In this document: positions 12,431 to 21,328 of the stretch, in pieces | Layout of the letters: each line of letters opens with the position of its first letter | Numbering within the stretch: position 1 is the stretch's first letter | NCBI RefSeq assembly: GCF_016924755.1 | Contig: NZ_JAFFJX010000015.1 | Location: forward strand, 79,263 to 143,262 | Direction of reading: 5' to 3' | From: Longitalea arenae | GTDB lineage: Bacteria; Bacteroidota; Bacteroidia; Chitinophagales; Chitinophagaceae | DNA length: 64,000 nucleotides | Made by a program: the position numbers and the translations under genes | The notes under the pieces: model-generated | What the model was told of the DNA's origin: nothing | Databases searched by the model: none | The model's input: only the letters and a program-made list of their open reading frames with translations

Positions 12431-14164
12431 TCAATTGCCCGCTTTTTTCACATTGACATAAAAATTCCTGTCAACACTAAAATTCGCGGCATTCGCATTA
12501 CCCGTAACGATCGTCCATTCTTCATTCGGGCGGATCCATTTTTCCTCACTGCCCCATTTGATCTTTACCGGCATAGTAAATCCTTTAATGCAATTGGTGA
12601 ACCGGATCCGCAGCTCTTTTCCCCTGATCAAATATTCCAGGGTCGGGATCTGGGTGGTGCGAAGATATTGATCAAAGACCTTTGAAAGATCAATGCCCGA
12701 TTCACGGCTCATATAGTTTTCCACTTCTTTGGTGGTAACCGTTTTGTGGTAATAGGTTTTGTTCAACCCGCGCAAAATGGTGCGAAAGGCAGAATCGTTG
12801 TTGATGATCTGCCGGATGGTATGTAAGAGATTGCCGCCCTTGTAATACATGTCACCGCTGCCTTCCTGGTTCACGCCATAGGGACCGATGACGGGAATGT
12901 CGTTCTGGATCAATTTGCGGGTGCCAATGCAATACTCGTTACCGGCCGCTGCGCCATATTCACAGGTGGTGAACAGGGTCTCGGAATAATTGGTAAACCC
13001 TTCATGCACCCACATATCGGCAATATCATTGCTGGTGATATTATTGGCAAACCATTCGTGCCCGCTTTCATGTACAATAATAAAATCCCATTTGCTGCCC
13101 CAGCCGCTGCCCGAAAGATCACGGCCCAGGTAGCCGTTCTTGAATTCGTTGCCATAGGCGACCGCACTTTGATGCTCCATGCCCAGGTGCGGCGCTTCTA
13201 CCAGTTTGTACCCATCTTCATAAAAAGGGTAGGGGCCGAACCAGTATTCAAAACATTTCAGCATGGGCTGAACCTGCCTGAACTGTTTTTTGGCTTTTTC
13301 AAGATCGTAATCCAGCACCCAGTAATCGCAATTCAGCCGGCCTTTTTCACCGCTATAGTCCTCATGCCAGGTTACATATTTGCCAATGTATGGAACAATG
13401 TTATAATTGTTGATCGGATTGGTGACCTGCCAGGTATACACGGTAGTTCCATTGTTGCCGGGTGTTTTGGCCTGCAGGCGGCCATTGGCCACGGCTACCA
13501 GGGTATCAGGTACTGTTATACTTACACTGGCGCCGCTGTCGGGTTCATCGCTTTGGTGGTCTTTACAGGGATACCATACACTGGCGCCAAGGCCCTGGCA
13601 GGCTACGGTCATCCAGGGACGGCCCTGTTTATCCTTGCTCCACACCCAGCCGCCATCCCAGGGCGCCCGCAGTGCTTCGCGCGGTGTACCATGATAACTC
13701 ACTTCTATGACCTGCGTTGAATTTGCCCTGAGATCGGGCATGGTCACCCACCAGGCATTGCCATCCTGCTGAAAGGAGAGCTTTCTTTTGTTTTCCAGGG
13801 CCTGATTACCCGATACGGCGCTATTGCCGGTTTCTGCGCCTAAAAAGATGCTGTCGATGACCATGGGTTCCTGCAGGTCGAGCTGCAGTTTATTCCCGCC
13901 TCTTAATACGCGAATGGTGAGGCGGTTTTTTCCCTGGATGGATTTGGTGGTATAATCGGGGGTTAGCTGAATATCGTAGCGTAAAACGTTCCACCAGGCC
14001 CTTTCAGGGGTAATGGTGCCCCGCAGGGTATCCTGGCGGGTATACTGCTTCTTATGGTTCAACGGTTGTGCGTCGCAGGAAGCAGCAATGAAAAGGAGGA
14101 GTGAGCAATGAAGGATTAAAAATAAAAAAGTATTCGATGAACGGCTTTGTTTTATCTGAATCAC
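12431..14164 (-). CDS. M1 family metallopeptidase (aminopeptidase), lipoprotein
   Basis: 577 residues. The N-terminus has a hydrophobic signal ending LFIAASC, a plausible lipobox, so the protein is probably lipid-anchored in the envelope. The zinc site is HESGHEWFAN (HExxH at about residues 365-369) followed by the third ligand in WVHEGFTNYSE. The substrate-recognition GxMEN-type loop appears as LGMEHQSAVAY. The order N-terminal beta domain, then thermolysin-like domain, is as in M1 enzymes. The C-terminal ARM-like domain of full-length PepN is missing, giving the short form common in Bacteroidota. It would release N-terminal residues from peptides. The downstream peptide-binding lipoprotein on the other strand may be functionally related. 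Confidence 0.9.
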   Translation of the reverse strand: MIQIKQSRSSNTFLFLILHCSLLLFIAASCDAQPLNHKKQYTRQDTLRGTITPERAWWNVLRYDIQLTPDYTTKSIQGKNRLTIRVLRGGNKLQLDLQEPMVIDSIFLGAETGNSAVSGNQALENKRKLSFQQDGNAWWVTMPDLRANSTQVIEVSYHGTPREALRAPWDGGWVWSKDKQGRPWMTVACQGLGASVWYPCKDHQSDEPDSGASVSITVPDTLVAVANGRLQAKTPGNNGTTVYTWQVTNPINNYNIVPYIGKYVTWHEDYSGEKGRLNCDYWVLDYDLEKAKKQFRQVQPMLKCFEYWFGPYPFYEDGYKLVEAPHLGMEHQSAVAYGNEFKNGYLGRDLSGSGWGSKWDFIIVHESGHEWFANNITSNDIADMWVHEGFTNYSETLFTTCEYGAAAGNEYCIGTRKLIQNDIPVIGPYGVNQEGSGDMYYKGGNLLHTIRQIINNDSAFRTILRGLNKTYYHKTVTTKEVENYMSRESGIDLSKVFDQYLRTTQIPTLEYLIRGKELRIRFTNCIKGFTMPVKIKWGSEEKWIRPNEEWTIVTGNANAANFSVDRNFYVNVKKAGN

Positions 14165-14176
14165 TTGATATATTTT

Positions 14177-14235
14177 AAATTAGCAAATTAGCAGATCGCG
14201 AACACGCCGAAAGCGGACTGGCGTTTGCTAATTTG
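14177..14235. repeat. Inverted repeat between divergent peptidase and peptide-binding genes
   Basis: aaattagcaaa (14177-14187) and its exact complement tttgctaattt (14224-14234) enclose a G/C-rich centre. It lies in the 77-bp divergent gap, so it overlaps the region expected to hold both promoters. Confidence 0.6.
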
Positions 14236-14241
14236 AAGATT

Positions 14242-15867
14242 ATGAATCGTAAAGTTATATTTTTTGCGGTCTTTTACGGCGCCATTTTATTGAATGCATG
14301 TGGCAGCCGTACAGGCGGTAATAAACAGGTGTTCCACTACAATGAAGCTACCGGTATTGCAACCCTCGACCCTGCTTTTGCCAAGAACCAATCGATCATC
14401 TGGGCGGTTCATCAGCTGTACAATACACTGGTTGAAACAAACGAAGCCCTTGAGATCGTACCTTCGCTGGCCTATAGCTGGGATGTATCGGCTGACCGTA
14501 AAGTGTATACGTTCCATTTACGGCCTGATGTTTTTTTTCATGACAGCGATGCTTTTCCGCAGGGAAAAGGCCGTAAGCTGACCGCCTTTGACGTAGCATA
14601 TAGTTTTAGCCGCATCATTGACCCTGCCACCGCCAGCAGCGGCGCCTGGATCTTTAACGAGCGGGTGGCCGATAAAGAAGCTTTCAGGGCGCTGAATGAT
14701 TCTACTTTTCAGCTGACCCTGAAAAGGCCCTTTGCGCCGATCCTGGGTTTGTTAAGCATGCAGTATTGTTCCATTGTGCCCAGGGAGGTTATCACAAAAT
14801 ATGGCGCTGATTTCCGCAGCCATCCCTGTGGAACCGGTCCGTTCAAATTCAAAGCCTGGGAAGAAGGCCAGGCCATGATCCTGCAGAAGAATGAAAAATA
14901 CTTCGAGCGCGACAGCAGCGGAAAGCCCCTGCCTTACCTGGATGGAATCAAGATCACGTTCTTCGACAACAAGGCCACCGAGTTCCTGTTGTTCAGGCAG
15001 GGTGAGCTGGATTTTATCAATGATATTGATCCTTCGTTCAAAGATGAGATCCTGACCAAAAAAGGCGAGCTGCATAAAGAATGGCAGGGTAAGATCATCT
15101 TATCGAAACATTCCTACCTGAATACGGAATACCTGGGTATTTTAATGGAAAAAGACAATGCCCTGGTGAATCAATCGCCATTGCGCTTTAAACAGGTTCG
15201 CCAGGCGATCAATTATGGGTTCGACCGGCGCAAGATGATCATGTACCTGTATAATTCGAAGGGAATGCCGGCCGAAAGCGGATTTATTCCAGCCGGTCTG
15301 CCTTCTTTTGATTCTGCTGTGGTAAAAGGGTATAGGTATGATCCCGGAAAAGCCCGGGTCTTATTACGGGAAGCCGGTTTTCCCGATGGGGAAGGGTTAC
15401 CGGCGATAAAATTGCTTACGATTGCCACGTACAGCGATATTGCCGGTTTTATTGCCCGTCAGCTGGAAGAGATCGGTATTAAGATCCAGATAGAAGTGAT
15501 CCCTAAAAGCCTGTTACTGGAACATACGGCCAAATCGGAGGCTTTGTTTTTCCGGGGCAGCTGGATCGCCGATTTTCCGGAAGCAGAAAATTACCTGAGT
15601 GTGTTTTACGGCAAAAATCCGGCGCCGCCTAATTATACACGTTATCAGAATCCACGCTTTGATGCATTATATGAGCAGGCCATGGTAACGGAGGACGATA
15701 GCCTGCGGTATAAATTGTACCAGCAAATGGATCAGCTGGTGATCGATGATGCACCGGTAGTGCCCTTGTGGTACGATGAAGTGATCAGGCTGGTGCATCC
15801 GCATGTGAAGGGCTTTCATGCAAATGGCTTAAATTTGCTGGAATTGAGACGAACGTATCTAAAATAG
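14242..15867 (+). CDS. ABC transporter peptide-binding lipoprotein (SBP family 5)
   Basis: About 541 residues. I chose the ATG at 14242. A TTG three codons earlier is also in frame. The signal peptide ends ILLNACGSR, a lipobox, so the protein is a lipid-anchored extracytoplasmic solute-binding protein. Family 5 (OppA/DppA) features include FHYNEATGIATLDPAFAKN at the start, YSWDVSADRKVYTFHLRPDVFFHD and the C-terminal DAPVVPLWYDEVIRLV. Such proteins bind peptides, nickel or similar ligands and pass them to an ABC permease. No permease or ATPase gene is adjacent, so its transport partner is elsewhere. It is divergent from the M1 peptidase gene across 77 bp. Confidence 0.9.
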   Translation: MNRKVIFFAVFYGAILLNACGSRTGGNKQVFHYNEATGIATLDPAFAKNQSIIWAVHQLYNTLVETNEALEIVPSLAYSWDVSADRKVYTFHLRPDVFFHDSDAFPQGKGRKLTAFDVAYSFSRIIDPATASSGAWIFNERVADKEAFRALNDSTFQLTLKRPFAPILGLLSMQYCSIVPREVITKYGADFRSHPCGTGPFKFKAWEEGQAMILQKNEKYFERDSSGKPLPYLDGIKITFFDNKATEFLLFRQGELDFINDIDPSFKDEILTKKGELHKEWQGKIILSKHSYLNTEYLGILMEKDNALVNQSPLRFKQVRQAINYGFDRRKMIMYLYNSKGMPAESGFIPAGLPSFDSAVVKGYRYDPGKARVLLREAGFPDGEGLPAIKLLTIATYSDIAGFIARQLEEIGIKIQIEVIPKSLLLEHTAKSEALFFRGSWIADFPEAENYLSVFYGKNPAPPNYTRYQNPRFDALYEQAMVTEDDSLRYKLYQQMDQLVIDDAPVVPLWYDEVIRLVHPHVKGFHANGLNLLELRRTYLK

Positions 15868-15917
15868 TTTATGGTTTATAGTTTATCGTTTTTCCACAAA
15901 CCACAAACTACAAACCA
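15865..15917. repeat. Inverted word repeat between convergent genes
   Basis: tagtttatggtttatagttt (15865-15884) faces the complementary aaaccacaaactacaaacc (15898-15916). It fills the 57-bp gap between the peptide-binding gene and msrA and may act as a two-way terminator. Confidence 0.6.
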
Positions 15918-15924
15918 CAAACCT

Positions 15925-16581
15925 TTAGTGTTTAAGTTTACTCTTAAACACCTTCTGAAACTTTTCCACCTTTGGCCTGATCACAATATTGCAATAAGGC
16001 TGTGCGCCGTTCTGGTTGTAATAATCCTGGTGGTAGTTCTCGGCCACATAAAACTTGTTAAAGGGCGCGATCTCTGTAACGATCGGATTATTGAATGCGC
16101 CGCTTTTATCGAGTTCCGCCTTGTACTTTTCGGCTTTTTCTTTTTGTTCATTATTGTGATAAAAGATAACGCTCCGGTATTGCGTGCCTACATCATTGCC
16201 CTGCCGGTTGAGCGTGGTAGGGTCATGTGTTTGCCAAAATACTTCCAGCAGTTCATCATAGGTGATCTTCGCGGGATCGTATACGATCTGCAGGACTTCC
16301 GCATGGCCGGTATTGCCGGTACATACCTGTTTGTAAGAGGGGTTGTCAACATGTCCGCCGCTATAGCCCGAAGTTGCAGAAATTACACCATCCAATTGCT
16401 GAAAGATAGCTTCCGTACACCAAAAGCAACCGTTACCAAAAGTAGCGGTATCGGTCGCAGCGTTCGTAACATTATTTGTATTTGTTGTCATATCCTTACT
16501 TATATGCTTTTTTGCTTGTTTTTGCGCACAGGAAAACAGGGTGGCCAGGGTAACCAGGGCACTGGTAAAGAGCAGCTTCAT
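15925..16581 (-). CDS. msrA: Peptide methionine sulfoxide reductase MsrA, lipoprotein form
   Basis: 218 residues from the ATG at 16581. An earlier ATG at 16626 is in frame, but it would bury the signal peptide MKLLFTSALVTLATLFSC, whose lipobox predicts an envelope-anchored enzyme. The catalytic motif is GNGCFWCTEAIFQQL, with the Cys that attacks methionine-S-sulfoxide. GYSGGHVDNPSYKQVCTGNTGHAE and the C-terminal half follow the normal MsrA pattern. It repairs oxidised methionine in exported proteins. It probably works with a periplasmic thioredoxin such as the exported one at 3755-4174, although that link is inferred only from location. Confidence 0.94.
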   Translation of the reverse strand: MKLLFTSALVTLATLFSCAQKQAKKHISKDMTTNTNNVTNAATDTATFGNGCFWCTEAIFQQLDGVISATSGYSGGHVDNPSYKQVCTGNTGHAEVLQIVYDPAKITYDELLEVFWQTHDPTTLNRQGNDVGTQYRSVIFYHNNEQKEKAEKYKAELDKSGAFNNPIVTEIAPFNKFYVAENYHQDYYNQNGAQPYCNIVIRPKVEKFQKVFKSKLKH

Positions 16582-16687
16582 ACCATATTGATTTAACAGA
16601 TGAATCATTGTTTTGTTATTAAACACACCATATACGCGGGCTGTGCTGTGGCAGATGTTAATGAATTACAAAAGTACCCAAATAAAA

Positions 16688-16710
16688 AACTGCATCCGGC
16701 GGATGCAGTT
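16688..16710 (-). terminator. Terminator after the 287-residue secreted protein gene
   Basis: Perfect 10-bp stem (aactgcatcc / ggatgcagtt) with a 3-nt loop. A T-run follows on the minus strand. It lies about 130 bp beyond the stop codon at 16839. Confidence 0.75.
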
Positions 16711-16796
16711 CAAAGTTCACTGTTTTATGTTTAAAGTTCCGGGATTATTGAAATAATGAAGTTTGATTTGAGTTTTACAAATTGAGGCTGTATTGA

Positions 16797-16838
16797 TTAT
16801 CACATTATCACATTGTCACATTATCACATCATCACATT
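16797..16838. repeat. Short tandem repeat of tcacatta
   Basis: About five imperfect copies of an 8-10-bp unit (tatcacat / tgtcacat / tatcacat / catcacat) run up to the stop codon of the gene that starts at 17702. No complementary arm is seen here, unlike the word repeats at other gene ends. Confidence 0.6.
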
Positions 16839-17702
16839 CTATCTGTGTCTTCTTCTCACTGTAGTTGTCGTTCTTGAATATTTCCTGCCCCGGGGTCCAT
16901 GAACAGTCGTTGTTTTTTTGGTCACCCGGTAATTGTTCACTGCGACCTGGTGGCGGGTTCTTACGGTAACCGATGAAACGCGCATGGGCTGGTAAATGCG
17001 GGGCGCTACAATAACACGCCTGGTGCTAACTACAGCATAATGCGGGCGGTAGCGGTAACGAACCGGGCGGTACACATGCCAGGCCAGCGGGCGCCAGGGG
17101 CGATACGAAACAGGCCGGGTGCGCCAGCTAAAGGGAGAAACCCATACTACATAAGAGGGGGCGTAAACATAGCGCACACAAGGCCATGCCCAAACATTCA
17201 CAACGATGCCGAGGGCCGTGTTATCGGTATCTGGACCACTGCCCAGCCTTGAATTGTTTTGGATATAAGCATGATCGCGACTGTCGTCCGGTTCAACTAT
17301 GATTTCTTCCCCAAAAATGTCTTCATCGCCTACGATGTCGATCACCGCATTTTCTGAACCGGTCTTTTCCAGTTCTATCACTGCGATGTCCTGGTTTTCG
17401 TTTTCAGACACCAGGGCCTGCAGCACGAAGATCTGCACCTCATTTTCACGTTTGCTGACCACGCGGATATAATCGGTATTGCCATCTTCATTGAGATCGA
17501 GGTTGTTCACCTTGCTATCTTCGGTATTGAGCAATTTTTCAAATTCTTCGGGAGAGGCTGCTTTCTTAAACAGCTCAAGCGCACCCTGGAGGCTGAAATT
17601 ATCACCGGGTACACGGGCCGAATCGGGTAAGGAATGGCGGGTTTGGGCTTGTAAAGTGCTGGCAGAAATGAAAATAAGCACTCCGGGTATAAGATGCTTC
17701 AT
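16839..17702 (-). CDS. Secreted protein with acidic N-half and very basic C-half, unknown
   Basis: 287 residues with a signal peptide (MKHLIPGVLIFISASTLQAQ). The N-half is acidic and contains NNLDLNEDGNTDYIRVV, a calcium-loop-like or FG-GAP-like motif (DxNxDGxxD), and a strongly acidic stretch around residues 125-140. From about residue 165 the sequence turns into an Arg/Tyr/Trp/Pro-rich basic segment ending in KTTTVHGPRGRKYSRTTTTVRRRHR. I do not recognise a family with a known function. The basic tail could bind polyanions such as nucleic acid, LPS or acidic polysaccharide, but this is inference. It is a single gene with its own terminator. Confidence 0.75.
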   Translation of the reverse strand: MKHLIPGVLIFISASTLQAQTRHSLPDSARVPGDNFSLQGALELFKKAASPEEFEKLLNTEDSKVNNLDLNEDGNTDYIRVVSKRENEVQIFVLQALVSENENQDIAVIELEKTGSENAVIDIVGDEDIFGEEIIVEPDDSRDHAYIQNNSRLGSGPDTDNTALGIVVNVWAWPCVRYVYAPSYVVWVSPFSWRTRPVSYRPWRPLAWHVYRPVRYRYRPHYAVVSTRRVIVAPRIYQPMRVSSVTVRTRHQVAVNNYRVTKKTTTVHGPRGRKYSRTTTTVRRRHR

Positions 17703-17858
17703 GTTGCAATTGGTTTGCAGTTCAGACGGGAGATCGGCGAGAAAGTTTAACTGCTGTAAAGCGGGAAAAATTAATATATTAATTTCCTGAATATATTGGA
17801 AATGAATTGCAGGATCAAATCGCCTTTTGTATTATTACGCCTGCTATATGGATTTAAT

Positions 17859-18305
17859 ATGAAGAAGTTTGAAAATTTCCTGATCGTTCTGGTGCTGGTA
17901 TTATTGTTTTTCAGTGCATCGAAGCATAGTGATGTGTCAATCGATATTCATTTGCATGATACTTTTTACGTGATCAACAGCGCCTATGTAACGGGTTGGT
18001 TTGCGTTATGGCTGCTTATTGTTTTTTTTCTTTTTAAACTGATCAGGCGGCGCCGGCAGTATATAAATCCATTATTTACGATCACTTATAATGCCCTCAC
18101 CCTGTTATTCTTTGGTGGCTTCCTATGGCTGGGTTTGTATAACGCGCCTGCCAATGGCGTTGGCTTTACAAATGCTGAGATCGATGGCCTGATATTCCGT
18201 AATCAAATGCGCGTGGTGTTTGCCTGGTGCCTGCTTGCTGTTCAGGTTATTTTTCTACTATATTTTGCTGTTCAACTGTTAAAAAAGCCTGCCGTCCAAC
18301 GCTAG
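17859..18305 (+). CDS. Small membrane protein, unknown function
   Basis: 148 residues from the ATG at 17859. A TTG 63 bp upstream is in frame but gives an unlikely N-terminus. There are four hydrophobic segments: NFLIVLVLVLLFF, the WFALWLLIVFFLF helix, LTLLFFGGFLWLGLY and VVFAWCLLAVQVIFLLYFAV. Between the first two lies VSIDIHLHDTFYVI. It resembles the HDTYFV motif of cytochrome oxidase subunit I, although the other heme ligands of that family are absent. It may be a stand-alone membrane protein of an unnamed family. No operon partner: mutS2 starts 90 bp downstream behind its own promoter-like sequence. Confidence 0.7.
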   Translation: MKKFENFLIVLVLVLLFFSASKHSDVSIDIHLHDTFYVINSAYVTGWFALWLLIVFFLFKLIRRRRQYINPLFTITYNALTLLFFGGFLWLGLYNAPANGVGFTNAEIDGLIFRNQMRVVFAWCLLAVQVIFLLYFAVQLLKKPAVQR

Positions 18306-18364
18306 GGTGCAATCTATGATGTTATTCCGGGGCAGCACATCATTCCACTACCAAAAAACTATAC

Positions 18365-18372
18365 TACCTTTG
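18365..18372 (+). promoter_or_regulatory. Promoter -7 element candidate for mutS2
   Basis: TACCTTTG matches the Bacteroidota -7 consensus TAnnTTTG, 24 bp before the ATG. No TTTG is present at the normal -33 distance, so this is a partial match only. Confidence 0.35.
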
Positions 18373-18395
18373 CCGGTTCGAGAGGAGTTATTTAT

Positions 18396-20510
18396 ATGAA
18401 GTTTTTTCCGGAATCGGCGTTATCACAACTGGAGTTTGATAAAGTAAAGGCCTTGCTTGAAGAGCATTGTAAAACGGAGTATGCGAAAAGCAAGTCGCAG
18501 GAACTGCGCATTCATACGCGCAAAGAGTTTATTGAACTGGAGTTACGACAAAGCCACGAATACAAATTACTGATAGAGCACAGCATGTATTTCCCGAATG
18601 ATTACGTGCTGAATTTAGCGAAGGAATTACGTTTGCTCGGCATTCCCGGCGGCGTATTGACCGGCGAACAGTTTATCCAGGTGCGTAAACTGGCAGAAAG
18701 TATGCAGAACATTTTCCGCTGGTTCGATAGTGACCGGCGGCTGGCCTATCCCGCGCTGGTAAAGGTGATCGAAGACACCTATTATGAAAAGGTGATCATG
18801 GAGCTGATCGACGATGTGTTGCTTGAAAATGGCGAGGTGAAGGACAATGCATCAGAAGACCTGGCACGCATTCGCAGTACTTTATACAGGCGCAGGACCG
18901 AATTGCGCCGCCTGTTCGACAAGATCGTGCAGAAGCTGAGCAAAGCGGGTTATACCGCTGATATAGATGAAGCGTTTTTGAACGGACGCCGTGTGGTGGC
19001 CATTGTGGCTGAGCAAAAACGCCAGGTAAAAGGGATTTTACATGGCGAAAGCGATACCCGCCGCACTTCTTTTATTGAACCGGAAGAGACCATCGAGCTG
19101 AACAATGAGATCTTTTCCCTGGAAAATGAAGAGCGCCGGGAAGTGTACCGCATCCTGCAGCAACTGACCGCGCGTTTAGCCATGTACGCTCCTTTGCTGA
19201 AGACCTGGCACCAGGTATTGGGTGAATTTGATTTTATTCAGGCTAAGGCAAAGCTGGCGCTGGATATGAACGGCAGCTTTCCATTGTTGAATGATAAAGC
19301 GCATGTGCATCTTGTGCAGGCATACCATCCATTGTTATACCTGTACAACCAGCGATCTAAAAAAGCCACCATCCCGGTTGATGTAACGCTGGATGAAAAA
19401 AATCGCATCCTCGTTATTTCGGGGCCGAACGCAGGTGGTAAAACCGTTACCATGAAAACGGTAGGCCTTACCCAACTGATGATCCAAAGCGGTTTGCTGG
19501 TACCCGTACATCCCAATTCGGTGTTTGGGATCTTTAAACAGATCATGATACATATTGGTGATACACAAAGCATCGAGTTTGAGTTAAGTACCTATAGTTC
19601 GCACCTCCTGCACATGAAGCATTTTATTGAAAATGCCAATGGCAAGACCCTCTTCTTCATCGATGAGCTGGGAAGCGGTAGTGATCCCAATTTAGGCGGT
19701 GCCTTTGCAGAGGTGATCATGGAAGAACTGGGACATAAACATGCGATGGGTATTGTTACCACCCACTACCTGAACCTGAAGGTAATGGCCAACAAAACGC
19801 CGGGTATCATTAACGGCGCCATGGCTTTTGACGAAAAGAGTTTGATGCCTTTATATAAACTGACTATTGGTAAACCGGGTAGTTCCTATACTTTTTCGAT
19901 AGCCGAACGCATCGGCCTCGATCAACGGTTGATCAATCGCGCCCGCAACCTGGTAGAAGAGGATCATTTCAGGCTCGACAAATTGTTGAACCGCACCGAG
20001 CAGGACCTGCGTGAAATTGAAAAGAAGGAAAAGGAACTGACCAGGCTTATTAAAGAGAATGAAAAGCTGCAGAAGGAAATGCAGCAGGTGATCAATAAGG
20101 AAAGGCATCAGCAGCAGGTTGAATTATTGAAACACCAGAACAAGGTGACCGAGGACCGGATCGCTTACCTGAAGGATATGGAGCGTAAGCTGAAGCAGCT
20201 CGTATTTGACTGGAAGAAAGCCGAAGATCAGGAAGATAAAAAAGAGCTGATCAGGCAAATGCATGCCCTGCTGTTCAAACAACACCAGAAACAGGCAACG
20301 GAAAAAGTGAAGAAAAAGATCAATTCAAAATATGATGAGGTAGGCGGTGAGGTGCAGGTAGGGGATAAGGTGCTGATGAAGAAGAATCACCAGGTGGGGG
20401 AGGTGAAGGAGATCCGTGGGAAAAAGGCCGTGGTACAACTGGGTTTAATGCCTATTACGGTTTCCGTGGATGATATTGTGGTGGTTACTGAAAAACAGAG
20501 TGAAGATTAA
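18396..20510 (+). CDS. mutS2: MutS2 family ATPase lacking the Smr domain
   Basis: 704 residues. The lever/clamp region is followed by the MutS ATPase: Walker A ISGPNAGGKTVTMKT (about residue 345) and Walker B TLFFIDELGSGSDPNLGG (about 425). A charged coiled coil (about 520-640) follows, then a KOW-like beta segment (VQVGDKVLMKKNHQVGEVKEI). Typical MutS2 proteins continue for about 80 more residues into a C-terminal Smr nuclease domain, and that is absent here. The stop codon is followed by noncoding repeats in all frames. MutS2 proteins act on recombination intermediates or collided ribosomes. Without Smr, nuclease activity is unlikely. The mismatch-recognition domain of MutS1 is absent. Confidence 0.88.
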   Translation: MKFFPESALSQLEFDKVKALLEEHCKTEYAKSKSQELRIHTRKEFIELELRQSHEYKLLIEHSMYFPNDYVLNLAKELRLLGIPGGVLTGEQFIQVRKLAESMQNIFRWFDSDRRLAYPALVKVIEDTYYEKVIMELIDDVLLENGEVKDNASEDLARIRSTLYRRRTELRRLFDKIVQKLSKAGYTADIDEAFLNGRRVVAIVAEQKRQVKGILHGESDTRRTSFIEPEETIELNNEIFSLENEERREVYRILQQLTARLAMYAPLLKTWHQVLGEFDFIQAKAKLALDMNGSFPLLNDKAHVHLVQAYHPLLYLYNQRSKKATIPVDVTLDEKNRILVISGPNAGGKTVTMKTVGLTQLMIQSGLLVPVHPNSVFGIFKQIMIHIGDTQSIEFELSTYSSHLLHMKHFIENANGKTLFFIDELGSGSDPNLGGAFAEVIMEELGHKHAMGIVTTHYLNLKVMANKTPGIINGAMAFDEKSLMPLYKLTIGKPGSSYTFSIAERIGLDQRLINRARNLVEEDHFRLDKLLNRTEQDLREIEKKEKELTRLIKENEKLQKEMQQVINKERHQQQVELLKHQNKVTEDRIAYLKDMERKLKQLVFDWKKAEDQEDKKELIRQMHALLFKQHQKQATEKVKKKINSKYDEVGGEVQVGDKVLMKKNHQVGEVKEIRGKKAVVQLGLMPITVSVDDIVVVTEKQSED

Positions 20511-20515
20511 GTTTA

Positions 20516-20600
20516 TTGAGTTATTGAGTTATTGGGTTATTGAGTATTGGGTTATTGAGTTATAACTTACAAACTGAATAACTAATGAACTTAATAACTT
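20516..20600. repeat. Inverted word repeat after mutS2
   Basis: About five copies of gttattgag (20516-20562) are followed by complementary aactgaataact / aacttaataactt words (about 20571-20600). It begins within a few bases of the mutS2 stop codon and can fold into a long imperfect hairpin. Confidence 0.65.
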
Positions 20601-20626
20601 GTTTCAATTGATGAATCTTACCGAAA

Positions 20627-20658
20627 TAAAAGGGGCCCACAACAGTTGGGCCCTTTTT
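20627..20658. terminator. Two-way terminator between mutS2 and CBS gene
   Basis: Stem aaaaggggccca / tgggcccttttt with one G-T pair and a short loop. A on the left and T on the right let it work for both converging genes. Confidence 0.85.
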
Positions 20659-20679
20659 CTTGAATGCCAGCCTGCGGCT

Positions 20680-21117
20680 TTATAAGCTGGAGTGCAGGTA
20701 GTCTTTTAATTGGGTGATTGTTTCCTCTTGCGACAGGATCGTTTCTTTTACCACATCATTAATGGAAATGATCCCGGTTACTTCTGCGTCGTCGAATACA
20801 GGCAGGTACCGGATGTTTTTTTCGGACATTAACTGCATGCAATAGTCAACTGTATCGTGTGCCGTAACGCGAGGCAGGTCGGAAGACATGATCTCCGATA
20901 CCATTGTGTCGGTAGACGATTTTCCATTCAGGACCACCTTGCGCGAATAATCACGTTCAGTAACAATGCCCAGGTAGTGGCCATCTTCTAAAACCATCAC
21001 GGAACCGATATTTTGATCGGCCATGATCTTCAGGGCTTCCAGTACGGTAGTATTGGGAGAAACGGTAGTAATATGGCTTCCTTTACGAAGCAGAATATCG
21101 GCCACTTTTTTATTCAT
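20680..21117 (-). CDS. CBS-domain pair protein
   Basis: 145 residues made of two CBS motifs: SHITTVSPNTTVLEALKIMADQ..YLGIVTERDYSRKVV and DLPRVTAHDTVDYCMQLMSEKN..VTGIISINDVV. Such stand-alone CBS pairs bind adenosine nucleotides or SAM and act as energy or metabolite sensors. No enzymatic domain is attached. It faces mutS2 across a shared terminator, and its target is unknown. The start ATG follows an A/T-rich leader. Confidence 0.92.
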   Translation of the reverse strand: MNKKVADILLRKGSHITTVSPNTTVLEALKIMADQNIGSVMVLEDGHYLGIVTERDYSRKVVLNGKSSTDTMVSEIMSSDLPRVTAHDTVDYCMQLMSEKNIRYLPVFDDAEVTGIISINDVVKETILSQEETITQLKDYLHSSL

Positions 21118-21328
21118 ACAGCAATGTTTTGGTGAACAATCATTTAAAGTAAATTACAAAAAAGCGAGGGAAAAACAAGGCGGGCTGGCGTTTTATGTGA
21201 AAAACACGGTGTTTTTAAAGCTTTATTGACGGGGAAAATATTTTTTTTCACACTTCTACCGGTCAAACAACGAATTTGGGGAAGCTTAATAAGTAAGGCG
21301 TACATTCCGGAACATTCATCCCCGGCTA

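Noticed and set aside
13004..13720. 238-codon open frame antisense to the M1 peptidase
   Set aside because: It is inside a well-supported gene and has no recognisable domain.
14233..14241. TTG start for the peptide-binding lipoprotein
   Set aside because: The ATG at 14242 gives an equally good lipoprotein signal and is the more common start codon. The TTG overlaps the end of the inverted repeat.
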